DNA of 64,000 nucleotides from Romboutsia ilealis (GTDB lineage: Bacteria > Bacillota > Clostridia > Peptostreptococcales > Peptostreptococcaceae). The stretch lies in the NCBI RefSeq assembly GCF_900015215.1, contig NZ_LN555523.1, positions 502,415 to 566,414 on the forward strand, read 5' to 3'. Below the pieces are notes generated by a model. That model did not search any database. It worked only from the letters and a program-made list of their open reading frames with translations, and was not told where the DNA came from. Shown one piece after another: positions 52,330 to 60,380 of the stretch. The translations under genes were made by a program, and so were the position numbers. Each line of letters opens with the position of its first letter. The first letter of the stretch is position 1.

Positions 52330-52376
52330 GGAGATAAACAAGGAATTTAATTTCCTAGTTTATCTCTTTTTTTTTA
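52330..52376 (+). terminator. Strong terminator between chaperone and tape measure genes
   Basis: GGAGATAAAC..AGGAA / TTCCT..GTTTATCTCT followed by T9. It lies inside what should be one late operon. Confidence 0.8.
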
Positions 52377-52408
52377 TTAAAAAATTAAAGAAAGAGGGAA
52401 AAGAAATA

Positions 52409-55225
52409 ATGAGTGAAGTTATAAATAATTTGCTTGTAGAACTTTCATTAGATAGCAAAGATTTTGAAAGTGGTTTAAAAGATGTTAATAGAGCAACGAA
52501 ACAAATGGAAACAGCATTTAATGCAAGTAAGAAAGCATTAGCTTTAAGTGAAAAAGGTATAGAAGATTATACTAAAGCTGTTAATGCTGGAGAAAATGTA
52601 TTAAAGCAATATGAAAATAAATTAGATGCTTTAAATAAAGCATATGTAGAACAGCAAGATAAACTAAAGAGCTATAAGAAAGAATTTGATGAACTACCAT
52701 CTAAAATAGCTGATGCTGAAAAGAAATTACAAGATTTAGCACAAACAGTAGGAACAGGTTCTAAAGAATATAAAGATGCAGAGAAAGAACTTCAAAAGTA
52801 CCAGCAAAAACTAGATGGTATGGACAGAACACTTTCAAGTGCTGTATCTGGTTTAAGAAGTTTTGAAAATCAAATAGCACAGACTGAAAATAAGATGACA
52901 TCAGCATCTAAAGAAATCGGACAGCTAAAAGATGAATTATCTAAGTTAGATAATGTTGATGTTGATAATTTATCATCTATGTTCGATGATTTGGATATAG
53001 GAGATTTCACAGGTCAAATAGATGGTTTAGATAGTGGATTAGATTTATTATCATTAGGAGCTAAAGGAGCAGGTTTAGCACTAGCAGGAATGTTCACAGC
53101 ATCCATAATAGATGGTACAAAGAGTTTCGATAAGGCTATAACGGATTTAGAAATAAATCTAGGAGTGACAGAAAAACAAGCTGAAAGCCTTCATAAGAAG
53201 ATAAAAGATTTTTCTGATGGAGGATATGATGTTGGTAGTATATCAGAAGGTGTTGAATTACTAAGTCAAACTATGAGCCTTACTGATGAAGAAATGGAAA
53301 AAGTAACTAAAGGTATGTCTATAATGAACGATAGAGGATATGAAACATCTGATATGGTTCGTTTTATGCAAATGGCTTATAATAATTGGGGAATGTCAGC
53401 AGAAGATGCATTAGGTATGATTATAAGAGGACAGCAAGAAGGAATGAATATTGCTGGAGATATGATGGACACATTCTTAGAATATACACCAATATTTAGT
53501 CAATTCGGTGTAGATGGTAAACAAGCATTTGCATTAATATCACAAGCTATGAAAGATACAGGTATGGATAGTGATAAAGTAGCTGATATGATGAAAGAAG
53601 TATTTCTTACTATCACAGATGGTTCTGATGCTAGTAAAGAAGCATTAGCTAGTGTTGGAGTAGATGTAGATGATTTAAAATCAAGAATTGATAGTGGCGA
53701 AATTACTATGGTAGATGCTTTTAATGAAGTAAATAAAGCTATACTAAGTGTGGGTGATGAAACAAAAAGAGCACAAGCACTTCAAGATATATATAAAGGA
53801 ACGGTAGAATATGGAAATCAAACAGTATTAGAAAGCTGGTTAAATGTTAAAGATGGTGCTTTAGATACAGCAGGAGCTATAGATGAAGTAACAGGTGCTT
53901 ATGAAGGAAGTTATCAAGCATCACAGCAAGATTTTAGTAACAGTTGGAATGAGTTAAAAGAAACTATTGGTAGTGGTGTATTACCTATATTAACTACTGT
54001 TATGGACACTTTCAATTTATTATTTTCATCTGTAGGTTTAGGTGTAAGTAATGTAGTATTAAACGTTCAAACTATGGCTAATCAAATAAAAGCATTTTTC
54101 CAAGAAATTCAGATAAGTATATTAGAAACATTTGTTAATAATCCAATAGCCGAAAAGTTATTTCCAGGGATGGAAGAAAGACTTGAAACAGCAAAGCAAC
54201 AACATGAAGAAACTATAAATTACATTCAAGAAAATGAAAGAAAGTTAGCTGAAAATTCTAAATTAAGTAATGAAATTTACAAAGGAAGTAAAGAACAAAC
54301 TTATAATGATACAAAGAATATAGCAGACCAAAAGACTAAAGAAACAGCTGATATAATAGATAAAAATACAAAAGATGGAGCTAGTAAAGCGAAAGCTAAT
54401 ATGGATGCTATGAAAACTGATGTTGAAAATAGTTTATCTGGATTGGGAAATATAGCATTAACTGAAACAGGTGAAATACCAAAGGCTACTAAAGCTAATT
54501 TAGATGCATCAGCATTAGTTATAAAGCAATTTGGTACTGATGCATATTTAGGTGTAAAAACTAGTTTTAGTAAATTAGAAGAAAGTGCTAAACAAAGTAT
54601 GACTAATTTATATAAAGGTGTAAGCACTTCTATGTCAAAAACTAAGACTAATGTTATGCAAGATGCTACAGGTATGTATAATCAAAGTAAGAAGAGTTTT
54701 AGTGCTTTAGAACAATCAGCTAAAAGTTCATTTAGTTCATTATACAATGGTTGTTCAAATTCTATGAAAAAACTGAAAAATAATGTTATAGCAGATTGGA
54801 ATAGTATCAGAAATACTTTATCAAAAGGCATAACAGGGAAGGTTACTGTAACTAGAGCTACAGTATATCAAACATCTACACAGGCATTAACACAAGCTAT
54901 GAATGAACGTATGGCTGGTTTAAGTAGAAATAGTGTAGATTTCTATGGAGCAAGATATAAACCATCACAGGTTGTGTCAACAACAGGTGGAGCATCTACA
55001 GCTAGTTCAAGAACTAATGATAGAATGTATGAGGAAATAAAAACTCAAAATAAATTATTAACTAAAATGTTAGATGTGCTAATGAGCGAAAGAACTACTG
55101 TAGTTGAAAATACAATTAACTTAGATGGTAGAGCTGTAGCAAAAGGAACAGCAAAATATATAAATGAAGAAATAAATACCTCTAAAACTAGAAGTGCAAG
55201 ACTAGCTGGAGGAGTAGGATTTTAA
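52409..55225 (+). CDS. Tail tape measure protein
   Basis: 938 residues, setting siphophage tail length. The N-terminal LVELSLDSKDFESGLKDVNR and a long heptad-rich coiled coil (about 30-190) lead to the TP901-type core (TEKQAESLHKKIKDFSDGGY, MSLTDEEMEKVTKGMSIMND, SVGDETKRAQALQDIYKGTV), a short hydrophobic segment (LALAGMFTASIIDG), and a repeated Ser/Lys-rich helical region near 700-800 (SFSKLEESAKQSMTNLYKG-like repeats). No peptidase domain is seen. GAAAGAGGG precedes the ATG. Confidence 0.93.
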   Translation: MSEVINNLLVELSLDSKDFESGLKDVNRATKQMETAFNASKKALALSEKGIEDYTKAVNAGENVLKQYENKLDALNKAYVEQQDKLKSYKKEFDELPSKIADAEKKLQDLAQTVGTGSKEYKDAEKELQKYQQKLDGMDRTLSSAVSGLRSFENQIAQTENKMTSASKEIGQLKDELSKLDNVDVDNLSSMFDDLDIGDFTGQIDGLDSGLDLLSLGAKGAGLALAGMFTASIIDGTKSFDKAITDLEINLGVTEKQAESLHKKIKDFSDGGYDVGSISEGVELLSQTMSLTDEEMEKVTKGMSIMNDRGYETSDMVRFMQMAYNNWGMSAEDALGMIIRGQQEGMNIAGDMMDTFLEYTPIFSQFGVDGKQAFALISQAMKDTGMDSDKVADMMKEVFLTITDGSDASKEALASVGVDVDDLKSRIDSGEITMVDAFNEVNKAILSVGDETKRAQALQDIYKGTVEYGNQTVLESWLNVKDGALDTAGAIDEVTGAYEGSYQASQQDFSNSWNELKETIGSGVLPILTTVMDTFNLLFSSVGLGVSNVVLNVQTMANQIKAFFQEIQISILETFVNNPIAEKLFPGMEERLETAKQQHEETINYIQENERKLAENSKLSNEIYKGSKEQTYNDTKNIADQKTKETADIIDKNTKDGASKAKANMDAMKTDVENSLSGLGNIALTETGEIPKATKANLDASALVIKQFGTDAYLGVKTSFSKLEESAKQSMTNLYKGVSTSMSKTKTNVMQDATGMYNQSKKSFSALEQSAKSSFSSLYNGCSNSMKKLKNNVIADWNSIRNTLSKGITGKVTVTRATVYQTSTQALTQAMNERMAGLSRNSVDFYGARYKPSQVVSTTGGASTASSRTNDRMYEEIKTQNKLLTKMLDVLMSERTTVVENTINLDGRAVAKGTAKYINEEINTSKTRSARLAGGVGF

Positions 55226-55226
55226 T

Positions 55227-55262
55227 AAAAAAAGGATAACAATTAAGTTATCCTTTTTTTTA
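55227..55262 (+). terminator. Intrinsic terminator after the tape measure gene
   Basis: AAAAAAAGGATAAC / GTTATCCTTTTTTT with a 6-nt loop. It ends the late operon with no distal-tail gene following. Confidence 0.92.
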
Positions 55263-55405
55263 CACTTTAACTCTGGCAGGAGAAAAAGTGGTATAGAACT
55301 TGAAATAAATATCAAGTTCAAAAAATCCAAATAATTATTATGGAAACCACACTCTACAGCACATAGAATGTAATCTCTTTTATACATATTATTATATCAC
55401 ACTTT
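55262..55405 (-). ncRNA. Minus-strand small RNA candidate with toxin-like leader
   Basis: On the minus strand, TATAAT (about 55,394-55,399) is followed by AAAGAGATTACATTCTA, then GAGTGTGGTTTCC, closely parallel to the type I toxin leader at 39,060 (AAGAAATTACAATCTA ... GAGTGATGGTTTC). It continues into a GAACTTGA/TCAAGTTC hairpin and ATACCACTTTTT. No good ORF with a ribosome-binding site is present, so it could be a toxin-locus relic or a regulatory RNA. Confidence 0.4.
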
Positions 55406-55780
55406 ATGTAAACTTAAACAAATATTATACAATAAGATATTAAATAAAATATGTTTTTTATATGCTATTTTAAGGCTATAGGAGCTATTATAAGGGCTTT
55501 CATAAAGATTATTGATAAAATATATTGCTTAATATAAATATAAAAATTAGAGCTTTAATTATTAATAGGATATTTTTAAAAAGTTGTCAAAATAGGAGTT
55601 ACATATAGAGGTAAAATACAAGAACTCTTAAATTGATAACTTTTTAAATTATTGAAAATTAATATTCAAAATAGATTTACAGTTTATGTTTATACGTTCC
55701 GTTTCGTAACCGTACACCTTCGGTGTACACTTCACTTCACTAGGTTTGTGAGAAGAAAAAATTATGAAAGGAACAATATA
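55406..55780. other. AT-rich spacer with one GC-rich hairpin
   Basis: Mostly featureless. At about 55,709-55,725 is GTACACC-TTC-GGTGTAC, a 7-bp hairpin in an unusually GC-rich patch (cgttccgtttcgtaaccg). No gene. Confidence 0.45.
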
Positions 55781-56089
55781 ATGAATAAGTTAGAATTTAA
55801 TTTATGGCTGTTAGTTTTACATCCAGATAAATCAATTGAACTCATGAACCACAGCTATGAATATGAATACCACAAAGAAGAGATAACAGAATTACTTTTA
55901 AATAAGTATAAATATTATCCCTTAAATTTAGTGCTAGATAAAAGGTATGAAAAAGAATTTAAGTTGATACATTCAACAGAAGATATAAGTAATGCAAATT
56001 ATCAAACATTAGATATTGGAATTAATTTTATACGATTAAACAATAAATTAATATACAAAGGAGATATTGAAGATGAAAATAATAGATAG
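55781..56089 (+). CDS. Hypothetical phage protein, 102 aa
   Basis: I start it at ATG 55781 because GAAAGGAAC lies 6-7 nt before it; a longer upstream reading crosses non-coding sequence. A mixed alpha/beta protein (LEFNLWLLVLHPDKSIELMN) without known family. Overlaps the next gene by 17 nt. Confidence 0.5.
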   Translation: MNKLEFNLWLLVLHPDKSIELMNHSYEYEYHKEEITELLLNKYKYYPLNLVLDKRYEKEFKLIHSTEDISNANYQTLDIGINFIRLNNKLIYKGDIEDENNR

Positions 56090-56429
56090 AAAAGAAATAG
56101 ATGCTAAACTAATGACAGGTATACATATATTACAAAGGCAATTTGGATGTAGGATAAAAACTGTATATGCTTATAAAGTTGAACATCAAGATAGTTATAT
56201 AGGAGCTTTAGTAGGCTATTTTAATAGAAGAATTAATGAAATATATATAAATATATATAAGCAAGTAGCAGGTACTATTATTGATGTAGGAACTGTTTTA
56301 GTTTCAGAAGGTAAATATGGAATACAAGTAGATACATTAGAAGGTAAAAAAGAAGAGCTGGATGCTCATAGAGATATAATAGATGAATTAGCATTAGAAA
56401 TATATAGAAAGGAGCATATAGAGGACTAG
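56073..56429 (+). CDS. Hypothetical phage protein, 118 aa
   Basis: ATG 56073 follows AAAGGAG by 9 nt. The sequence has an alternating hydrophobic pattern (IKTVYAYKVEHQDSYIGALV) and an acidic helical C terminus. It overlaps the previous gene in a different frame, indicating coupling. No family is recognised. Confidence 0.5.
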   Translation: MKIIDRKEIDAKLMTGIHILQRQFGCRIKTVYAYKVEHQDSYIGALVGYFNRRINEIYINIYKQVAGTIIDVGTVLVSEGKYGIQVDTLEGKKEELDAHRDIIDELALEIYRKEHIED

Positions 56430-56460
56430 AGAAATCTAGTTCTTTTTTATATACAAAAAT

Positions 56461-56637
56461 ATGGATTTAGATTTAATATATATTGCAGAAATGCAAGCAA
56501 GACATGAAGAAAAAGAAAATAAAAAATATGATGCTGTAGATTACTTTGAAATATATGATGAAACAGATTATAGAAGAAATACAAATAGAATGAATGCTAA
56601 ATATTATGATAGCTATGAGAGTAGATTTAATTATTAA
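56461..56637 (+). CDS. Small acidic phage protein, 58 aa
   Basis: A Tyr/Asp/Glu-rich peptide (MDLDLIYIAEMQARHEEKEN onward), fully open from ATG 56461. No clear ribosome-binding site is visible, but it is 15 nt before the next gene and keeps phage-like codon use. Confidence 0.4.
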   Translation: MDLDLIYIAEMQARHEEKENKKYDAVDYFEIYDETDYRRNTNRMNAKYYDSYESRFNY

Positions 56638-56652
56638 AGGAGATTGAAGAAT

Positions 56653-57147
56653 ATGAAGAAAAGAAAATTAAAAAAAGTAACACCTTATTGCTATAAAAGA
56701 GTTTTTGACTTAACTATGTTCCCAAAGGAGCTATTAAAATACTATGGTTTAGAGCCAGCAAAATATTATTATATAGGTTCTAGTAATATTGAACCTAAAG
56801 ATAGAAACAATAGGTGGAAATCACACGTAGTAGCTGATTATCACATAGATAGAAATGTATTAGATTTTATAAAAAAATATAAAATGTTTCTTGAAGAACA
56901 AAGTGATATGTCTACTAAAGAGATAGACAAATTATTATTTGATACTTTAGAAGTGTTTTCTAAACATCAATCAATAGAGAATGCTAGAAAATTTGAAAAT
57001 GATTTAATAGGTCACTACCAAATGTTACAAGCTATTAATAGTACTATAAGTATAAAAGATAGAGTTTTTATATTAAACAGTAGAGGAAGTAGTGTGAAAA
57101 TTAAAAATGGTAAAGTTAAATTTAAGAGAAAATTATTCATAGATTAA
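56653..57147 (+). CDS. GIY-YIG-like phage protein, 164 aa
   Basis: ATG 56653 follows AAAGGAG. The segment AKYYYIGSSNIEP, then RWKSHVVADYHID and ARKFENDLIGHYQML resembles the YIG, R-x-x-x-H and catalytic-Glu blocks of GIY-YIG nucleases, in the right order. It lacks the DNA-binding NUMOD domains of the gene at 44,410. The assignment is tentative. Confidence 0.5.
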   Translation: MKKRKLKKVTPYCYKRVFDLTMFPKELLKYYGLEPAKYYYIGSSNIEPKDRNNRWKSHVVADYHIDRNVLDFIKKYKMFLEEQSDMSTKEIDKLLFDTLEVFSKHQSIENARKFENDLIGHYQMLQAINSTISIKDRVFILNSRGSSVKIKNGKVKFKRKLFID

Positions 57148-57148
57148 C

Positions 57149-57453
57149 TGTGGATATATTGTGAATAATTTTACAGAAAAGGAAATATTTCTTAATGGAT
57201 AATGAAAAAAATCCTAATGGATAATGAAATATTTCCTTAACAATAGAAACTGAAAATTTTCCGTGACATACTATTCTATTATATAACTATTCTACTAGTT
57301 ACTATTCTAATAAATAACTAAATAAATAAATAAAAAAGTTGGTTGTGTATTTATTTGATTTATTTATTCGGATAAATAAATATTTCATCATAACAAATAT
57401 TTTGTAGTATGGTATAATTAACACATAACATTTACAGAAGGAGTTAAGTTGAA
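57149..57453. other. Candidate replication origin / iteron region
   Basis: In 300 nt there is a DnaA-box-like TGTGGATAT (57149-57157, 8 of 9), two 15-bp direct repeats TAATGGATAATGAAA (57193 and 57215, period 22) flanked by inverted repeat AAGGAAATATTTC / GAAATATTTCCTT (57179 and 57226), three ACTATTCTA repeats (57270, 57286, 57301, spacing 16/15), and a very AT-rich tract of TAAATAAA repeats. A promoter-like GTATAAT precedes the next gene. The assembly looks like a plasmid or phage origin controlled by the adjacent winged-helix protein. Confidence 0.55.
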
Positions 57454-57717
57454 ATGATATGTATACAAGATAAAGTTTTAGATTTAGGTTTAAGAGCACA
57501 AGAATTACATTTATATATGCAAATGATAAAAGTATCAGATGAAACAGGAACAGTTATATTGAAACAACAGGAGTTTAGAGATTTGATAGATGTTCAAGAT
57601 ACTAGAAGTATAGTTGCTTATTTAAGAGCCTTAGAGAGCCACGGATTGGTTTATTATGTAGGTAGAACAGATAGAGTAAATACATATAAACTAAACAATA
57701 AGTTTTATTTCAAGTAG
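57454..57717 (+). CDS. Winged-helix DNA-binding protein, 87 aa
   Basis: The sequence (LGLRAQELHLYMQMIKVSDE, LKQQEFRDLIDVQDTRSIVA YLRALESHGLVYY) is a winged helix of the replication/DnaD or MarR-like sort; the wing is VGRTDRVNTYKL. AGAAGGAG precedes the ATG. It lies directly after the repeat-rich region and before the IS, so it could be the initiator or its regulator. Confidence 0.6.
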   Translation: MICIQDKVLDLGLRAQELHLYMQMIKVSDETGTVILKQQEFRDLIDVQDTRSIVAYLRALESHGLVYYVGRTDRVNTYKLNNKFYFK

Positions 57718-57738
57718 GAGATTTTAAAAAAATCTCTT

Positions 57739-57746
57739 TTTTAATA
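57739..57746. repeat. Left target site duplication TTTTAATA
   Basis: Identical to 59596-59603 on the other side of the IS; 8 bp is the IS1595-family value. Confidence 0.92.
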
Positions 57747-57833
57747 GGCTATGTTTTAAATCAATGTTGAAAATGGATACTTTTAAATATATAGGTTATA
57801 ATATAGATATATTAATGTTTCGGAGGTTATAGT

Positions 57834-58859
57834 ATGCCAAGTATAAAGTCTATATTAACAGATATACAAACATTACCATTAGGTCAAATAGAGGAATTAT
57901 TATCTTACTTAGAAGAATTTCTTGTATTAGGTTCTCAAGTAGGACAAGTATGTGAAGAAGTTAAAGAGTTTAGATTTGCTAAGGGGAAAGTGTGCCCTCA
58001 TTGTAATTCTGAATCGATATCAAGAAATGGTAAATACAATGGTAAGCAAAGATATATCTGTAAAGATTGTAGAAAGACTTTTACTGATTTTACAAACTCT
58101 GCAACATATAGAAGTAAGAAATCTTTAGATAAGTGGTTAAAATACGCTAAATGTATGATTATGGGTCTATCAATAAGAAAATCTGCTAAAATAGTAGGTA
58201 TAAATATAGCAACAAGTTTCTTCTGGAGACACAAAATACTTGATTGTATAAGCGATTTTTTAGGTACTGGTCATGTTGATGGAGTAATAGAAGCAGATGA
58301 AGTATTTTTTGCTGAAAGTTTTAAAGGTACAAGAACTGGTAATATGCCAAGAAAATCTCGTAAAAGAGGTAAAGAGATTAAAAAAAGAGGTATATCTAAG
58401 GAGCAGATTTGTGTTGCAACAGCGTTAGATAGACAGGGAAACTTAATAATAGAGCCTTTATGTAAAGGTAGAATGACACATAAAGAACTTGAAAGGCTTT
58501 ATAAAGGACATATAGGAGAAAATTCTATATTATGTACAGACAGCCATAAGTCATATATTAAATTTGCTACAGATTTTAATTTAGACCATAAACGTATAAA
58601 AACAGGTAAACATAAAGAAGGTATTTATCACATCCAGCATATCAACAGTTTACACAGTAACTTAAAGAAATGGATGGGTAGATTTAATGGTGTCGCAAGT
58701 AAGTATATATCAAACTATATGCAATGGTTTAAGTGGTTAAGATTATTTGAAACTGATAGAGATTATATTAAAACTAAGAATTTTATTGTACAAAGCAATG
58801 TGGCATACTCTTATACTAAGATAAAGGATTTCAAATTAAGAACTCTAGAGTTTATGTAA
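57834..58859 (+). CDS. IS1595-family (ISXO2-like) transposase
   Basis: 341 residues. A zinc ribbon (KVCPHCNSESISRNGKYNGK ... CKDCRKTF) is followed by a DDE domain: GVIEADEVFF (first Asp), LCTDSHKSY (second Asp) and HSNLKKWMGRFNGVASKYI, where N replaces E in the ISXO2 type. GGAGG precedes the ATG. It is intact and lies within perfect ends, so the element may be active. Confidence 0.95.
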   Translation: MPSIKSILTDIQTLPLGQIEELLSYLEEFLVLGSQVGQVCEEVKEFRFAKGKVCPHCNSESISRNGKYNGKQRYICKDCRKTFTDFTNSATYRSKKSLDKWLKYAKCMIMGLSIRKSAKIVGINIATSFFWRHKILDCISDFLGTGHVDGVIEADEVFFAESFKGTRTGNMPRKSRKRGKEIKKRGISKEQICVATALDRQGNLIIEPLCKGRMTHKELERLYKGHIGENSILCTDSHKSYIKFATDFNLDHKRIKTGKHKEGIYHIQHINSLHSNLKKWMGRFNGVASKYISNYMQWFKWLRLFETDRDYIKTKNFIVQSNVAYSYTKIKDFKLRTLEFM

Positions 58860-58989
58860 TCGGAAACATATTGGTAAAATATGCTATAATAAAAACAAGT
58901 ACGCAATTGTTATATATTACAAAATAACTAAAAAATGGTAAAATATAGTTTATTGTGTATTTTCAAATATTAATTTAAGGGAGAGTAAA

Positions 58990-59478
58990 ATGAAGAAAAA
59001 ATTAATTTTAATATTATCATTTATGATATTTGGATTTGAATTAATAGGATGTAATAAAGATAATGTGGAAACTATAAAAGATACTATTTCAAATAATTAT
59101 GCTGAGGTAAATGGTGAGGATTTAGAAATACTAGAATGGTCATATAGTGCAAAAGAACCAGATAATCCAGATAAAAATAGTGCTAGTTTCATGGGTGATA
59201 TAACTATGGGTAGTAAAGATTATATGTCTAAAAAAGCAGTTAATATAAACTTAAAAGAAGGACAATCGCTAAGAATTGAAACAAAGACTTACTATCCTAT
59301 TACAGTAATGCTAAAAGATAATTCAAATGAAGAATACTTATTTAATAAAACTTCAACACCAGTAGATAGTTCTATATTAGTAGATGAAGTTAAAAAAGAC
59401 GGGCAATATGAATTAATGGTAGATTTTAATGAGATTGATGAATTTACCTTTAAAGTGTACATAGTTAATAAAAAATAG
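58990..59478 (+). CDS. Lipoprotein passenger gene of the IS1595 element
   Basis: 162 residues. The signal peptide (KKKLILILSFMIFGFELIGC) ends in the lipobox L-I-G-C, so it would be a lipid-anchored surface protein. The mature part is acidic and beta-rich (ASFMGDITMGSKDYMSKKAV; VMLKDNSNEEYLF) with no known domain. AAGGGAGAG precedes the ATG and its own terminator follows, all inside the IS ends, so it is cargo. The role could be surface exclusion or stress, but nothing shows which. Confidence 0.75.
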   Translation: MKKKLILILSFMIFGFELIGCNKDNVETIKDTISNNYAEVNGEDLEILEWSYSAKEPDNPDKNSASFMGDITMGSKDYMSKKAVNINLKEGQSLRIETKTYYPITVMLKDNSNEEYLFNKTSTPVDSSILVDEVKKDGQYELMVDFNEIDEFTFKVYIVNKK

Positions 59479-59510
59479 TAATAATACACAACATTAATAT
59501 AATGCGAACA

Positions 59511-59549
59511 AAAGTAGTGGTATACCGATTGATATACCACTACTTTTTT
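59511..59549 (+). terminator. Intrinsic terminator of the lipoprotein gene
   Basis: AAAGTAGTGGTATA / TATACCACTACTTT with T6, inside the IS right end. Confidence 0.9.
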
Positions 59550-59595
59550 GTTATTGAAATTTATTCTAATATCAACATTGTATTAAAACATAGCC

Positions 59596-59603
59596 TTTTA
59601 ATA
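59596..59603. repeat. Right target site duplication TTTTAATA
   Basis: Perfect copy of 57739-57746. Confidence 0.92.
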
Positions 59604-59645
59604 AAATAAAGTATTGCATTTTTGCAACATTACATTTATAATAAT
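59604..59645 (+). promoter_or_regulatory. Operator 1 (TTGCA-N4-TGCAA) with promoter
   Basis: TTGCATTTTTGCAA (59614-59627) lies in AAAATAAAGT...CATTACA. The TTGCAA half (59622-59627) may be a -35, with ATAATA downstream. It shares the flanks AAAATAAAGT and CA(A/T)TACA with operator 2 at 60,334. Confidence 0.7.
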
Positions 59646-59678
59646 ACTTGTAATAAAGATTAAAGGAGTTAGGCAAAT

Positions 59679-60314
59679 ATGAAAACAAACATAATGGGAT
59701 TTGAACAAACAGCAATAATAGATGCTAAATTAAATGGAAATGATGTAATAGTTTTAAGAACTATGGTTGACATGATAGAGAGTGAAAGATTTGCTACTAT
59801 AGAAATAGAAGGTGAAGTTTTTACTTGGATAAACTACCAGCTATTAGTTGAAGATTTACCAATGATAAGTGATAAAATAGACACTTTTAAAAAGATAGTA
59901 ACTAAGTTAGTAAATAATGGTTTTTTAGATAGGAAAGTTAAAAAAGCAATAGGAGCTGGAGCTTATACATATTTTAAGAAAACTAAAAAACTAGATGCTA
60001 TTATATTTAAACCAGAAGTAAAAGAAACTAAGAAAGACATTAAGAAAACATCTAAAGAAAATGTTGATGCACAAGTTCCAGAAGATTTTATACCAGCTGA
60101 AACTTCTTTAAGAGCAGAGTTAGAGATATTAGATGAAGTAATGACAGAAAGAATAAGTTTTACAACTAGTGAATTAGCAATAGAGTTTATAAGTAAAAAA
60201 GGTATAAGTGGTTTAGTACCTATAGTGAATAGATTATCTAAGAAAAAGGAAAATGGAGATTTTATAAATAATAAATATGTAAGAAATGCATTAAATACAG
60301 CAATGAATGCATAA
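59679..60314 (+). CDS. Probable replication/partition winged-helix protein, 211 aa
   Basis: The N-terminal ~100 residues (GFEQTAIIDAKLNGNDVIVL, then EVFTWINYQLLVEDLPMISD and VTKLVNNGFLDRKV) form a winged-helix pattern like plasmid or phage replication initiators and DnaD-type proteins; the C terminus is helical (TTSELAIEFISKKGISGLVP). AAAGGAG precedes the ATG. Flanked by two identical-type palindromes and followed by parM/parR-like genes, it is probably the DNA-binding component or regulator of that module. The exact role is inferred. Confidence 0.55.
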   Translation: MKTNIMGFEQTAIIDAKLNGNDVIVLRTMVDMIESERFATIEIEGEVFTWINYQLLVEDLPMISDKIDTFKKIVTKLVNNGFLDRKVKKAIGAGAYTYFKKTKKLDAIIFKPEVKETKKDIKKTSKENVDAQVPEDFIPAETSLRAELEILDEVMTERISFTTSELAIEFISKKGISGLVPIVNRLSKKKENGDFINNKYVRNALNTAMNA

Positions 60315-60322
60315 AAAATTTT

Positions 60323-60355
60323 AAAATAAAGTGTTGCAAAAATGCAACAATACAT
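60323..60355 (+). promoter_or_regulatory. Operator 2 (TTGCA-N4-TGCAA) upstream of the ParM-like gene
   Basis: TTGCAAAAATGCAA (60334-60347) in AAAATAAAGTG...CAATACA. Same palindrome ends as operator 1 with A4 instead of T4 in the centre. Candidate binding site or centromere-like element of the partition module. Confidence 0.7.
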
Positions 60356-60380
60356 AAAAATAAAAGGAGATTGGAAAGTT

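Larger units (their letters stand above)
57747..59595 (+). mobile_element. IS1595-family element with lipoprotein passenger (1,849 bp)
   Basis: Inverted repeats of 24 bp at 57747-57770 (GGCTATGTTTTAA...CAATGTTGA) and 59572-59595 match at 22 of 24 positions. The flanks are the perfect 8-bp duplication TTTTAATA. The element holds a transposase and a second gene. Intact ends, duplication and open frames show a fairly recent insertion, splitting the winged-helix gene from the following operon. Confidence 0.93.

Noticed and set aside
55202-55387. Minus-strand 61-aa ORF under the tape measure terminator
   Set aside because: It starts at the predicted RNA 5' end without a ribosome-binding site and runs through the TMP terminator; the RNA leader similarity is a better explanation.
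57834-58859. TnpB/IS607-type or OMEGA system
   Set aside because: The protein has a zinc ribbon and ISXO2-type DDE domain, not a RuvC-like nuclease, and the inverted repeats and 8-bp duplication fit IS1595.
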